Shown here: piece after piece, positions 19,068-20,127 of the stretch
Layout of the letters: the number at the start of each line of letters is the position of its first letter
How positions within the stretch are numbered: the stretch's first letter is position 1
From: Gnetum montanum
Taxonomy: Eukaryota; Streptophyta; Gnetopsida; Gnetales; Gnetaceae
Reading direction: 5' to 3'
Assembly: GCA_015680685.1 (NCBI GenBank)
Contig: MNCI01035059.1
Coordinates: forward strand, 1-20,127
DNA length: 20,127 nucleotides
Notes under the pieces: model-generated
What the model saw: only the letters and a program-made list of their open reading frames with translations
Told to the model about the DNA's origin: nothing
Databases searched by the model: none
Made by a program: the position numbers and the translations under genes

Positions 19068-19124
19068 GCGATATCACCTGGTGGATGTGATATTGCATAT
19101 ATGATATCGCGTACACGATATCAT
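19068..19124. repeat. Two adjacent inverted repeats sharing a GATATC core
   Basis: Inverted repeat 1: gcgatatcac (19068-19077) with gtgatattgc (19087-19096), 9 of 10 pairs, 9-nt spacer. Inverted repeat 2: atgatatcg (19101-19109) with cgatatcat (19116-19124), perfect 9-bp arms, 6-nt spacer. All four arms carry gatat(c/t). The cluster is unlike the flanks and could be a protein-binding array or a folded region. Confidence 0.8.
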
Positions 19125-19340
19125 GGCTCATTATACCCCTATGACTGAATGAAAACTTGTCCTCGAGTTCCTTACAAAATATTGGGAAGGTATGGGATTA
19201 TGGACTTCAATAACAACTAATGGTGAATGGGGTGACGTGCGAACGGATCAACATTATAATTCATGACAATCATTAGTGTTCATGACCACAAGAGTGAACA
19301 CTATACACACTTGACATCTAGCCTTATTTTGCAGCTAAGA

Positions 19341-19367
19341 GAAGAGAGAGAGAGAGAGAGAGAAAGA
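19341..19367. repeat. GA/AG microsatellite
   Basis: About eleven GA dinucleotides with minor interruptions at both ends (gaagagag... and agaaagaaaag). It gives the Leu/Ser-rich shadow readings on the minus strand. Confidence 0.9.
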
Positions 19368-19400
19368 AAAGCTATGTTGCTGCTGACACCAAGATTGCAC

Positions 19401-19515
19401 CTTCCATTATCCATCCATGAATGCGCCATCAATCTTGTTCCTTGCATAGCCGTTCTAGTACCAGTCCATCCTAAGTGTTTTCTCCAAGTCCAGTCCATTG
19501 CTGTATGATTTCCAT
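19401..19515 (-). other. Possible coding exon (115 nt)
   Basis: The minus-strand sequence before 19515 is a strong acceptor-like tgtgttgtttgtgcag, and a donor-like gtgcaatc follows ggaag at 19401. The interval is open in one frame and reads GNHTAMDWTWRKHLGWTGTR, then AMQGTRLMAHSWMDNG, rich in Trp and charged residues and less AT-biased than its surroundings. It is part of a longer open stretch (19301-19795) whose remainder looks like low-complexity and intron-like sequence. I do not recognise a protein family. Confidence 0.25.
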
Positions 19516-20127
19516 CTGCACAAACAACACAGTCACATATGAGCAAGGATAAGTAAATCACAATATAGTTGATAGCTTGCCTCAGTGTAAGGTCCATTGG
19601 TTGAGTTGTGATATGGCCAATACAGATTCTAGAGATATAACACTGGTAGCTACCCAAGGTGTAGGGCTTAGGAAAAATTGAAAAAATTAGACTAGGGCCC
19701 CCATGACTAAAAGCAATTCTCCAATAGTGATAAAATAGAATGGAAAAAGATAAGAAATAAGAAAGATGGAGAAAAAGAAACAACGGCAACGACAATAAAA
19801 TGGATGTCAGATGTGGGAATGAAATAACAAAAAGTTGATTGCGAAAATGTTTAAGGGAAAGAAGTTAACTGATGTACCAAATAGGAATGCTAGTGGATCC
19901 TCCCAAAAGCAGGCTCATGCCCTTTATGCCCTAACAAACCCACATTCAAAGAGTCCATAGGCTCTGGAAATGTCATTTGGGAGCAAGAGTTAAAGACTTA
20001 ACCCCAAGAATTCACCAAAGAGAAAACAATGCATCAACCAAAATATAGACTACTGATACAATTGGCAATGAGGTTGAAAATAGAGAAGGAATGATGGGAA
20101 GAAGAGAATGGAATGGAGTCCCAAGAA
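19516..20127. other. A-rich non-coding stretch
   Basis: No ORF or element recognised on either strand beyond the hydrophobic minus-strand reading down from 19795, which arises from plus-strand A-rich sequence (minus-strand T-rich). Purine-rich on the plus strand near 19736-19800 and 20060-20127. Confidence 0.4.

Noticed and set aside
19301-19795. 164-codon minus-strand ORF as one protein
   Set aside because: Its end is the GA microsatellite read as Leu/Ser repeats and its start is T-rich hydrophobic sequence. Only the internal segment 19401-19515 has any exon-like character.
1-20127. CRISPR array, defence island, operon, tRNA or rRNA gene
   Set aside because: No regularly spaced identical short repeats, no bacterial-style gene packing, and no recognisable tRNA or rRNA sequence. 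All coding traces are plant LINE-like.

Overview
The window looks like intergenic DNA from a large, repeat-rich plant nuclear genome. A gymnosperm such as a conifer is my best guess, but that is inference. The grounds are long AT-rich stretches without sustained ORFs, decayed LINE fragments of several lineages, minisatellite-like arrays, and one long L1-type LINE whose ORF1 carries the plant DUF4283-like domain. There is no intact protein-coding gene, rRNA, tRNA or CRISPR array that I can support. There is also no operon-like or defence-like system. The signals are dead transposons, repeats, a probable assembly artefact and a few weak exon or promoter candidates.

Layout: 1-4040 is AT-rich and holds LINE remnants: a plus-strand C-terminal piece (784-1070), a minus-strand reverse transcriptase piece (about 1100-1740) partly repeated at 2097-2245, a related minus-strand scrap (about 3200-3330), and a plus-strand RTE-like C-terminal tail (3506-4040). 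A block of about 510 bp (1593-2095) is repeated almost exactly at 2097-2617, and the two copies meet at the window's only N (2096). 4358-5210 holds a composite minisatellite and a 58-bp duplication. 5340-6140 is a strongly diverged tandem array with a period of roughly 65-110 bp. 6240-10215 is AT-rich, with weak minus-strand exon candidates between 6651 and 7795 and two diverged duplications.

About 10216-14970 is a conspicuously GC-rich, plus-strand L1-type LINE: ORF1 (DUF4283-like domain, degenerate zinc knuckle), then a reverse transcriptase with no endonuclease domain before it, then a zf-RVT-like region and a 3' tail. It keeps long reading frames but is broken by many stop codons. Most stops are explained by C-to-T or G-to-A changes, including loss of conserved Trp codons, as expected for a methylated, silenced element. 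It also contains long G and C homopolymers, including a C17/G15 inverted pair.

14978-20127 is AT-rich with no recognised gene. Near its end are a possible minus-strand LTR start with polypurine tract (about 18195-18245), a minus-strand TATA-like box with two adjacent GATATC-core inverted repeats (19028-19124), a GA microsatellite (about 19341-19367) and one weak exon candidate (19401-19515).
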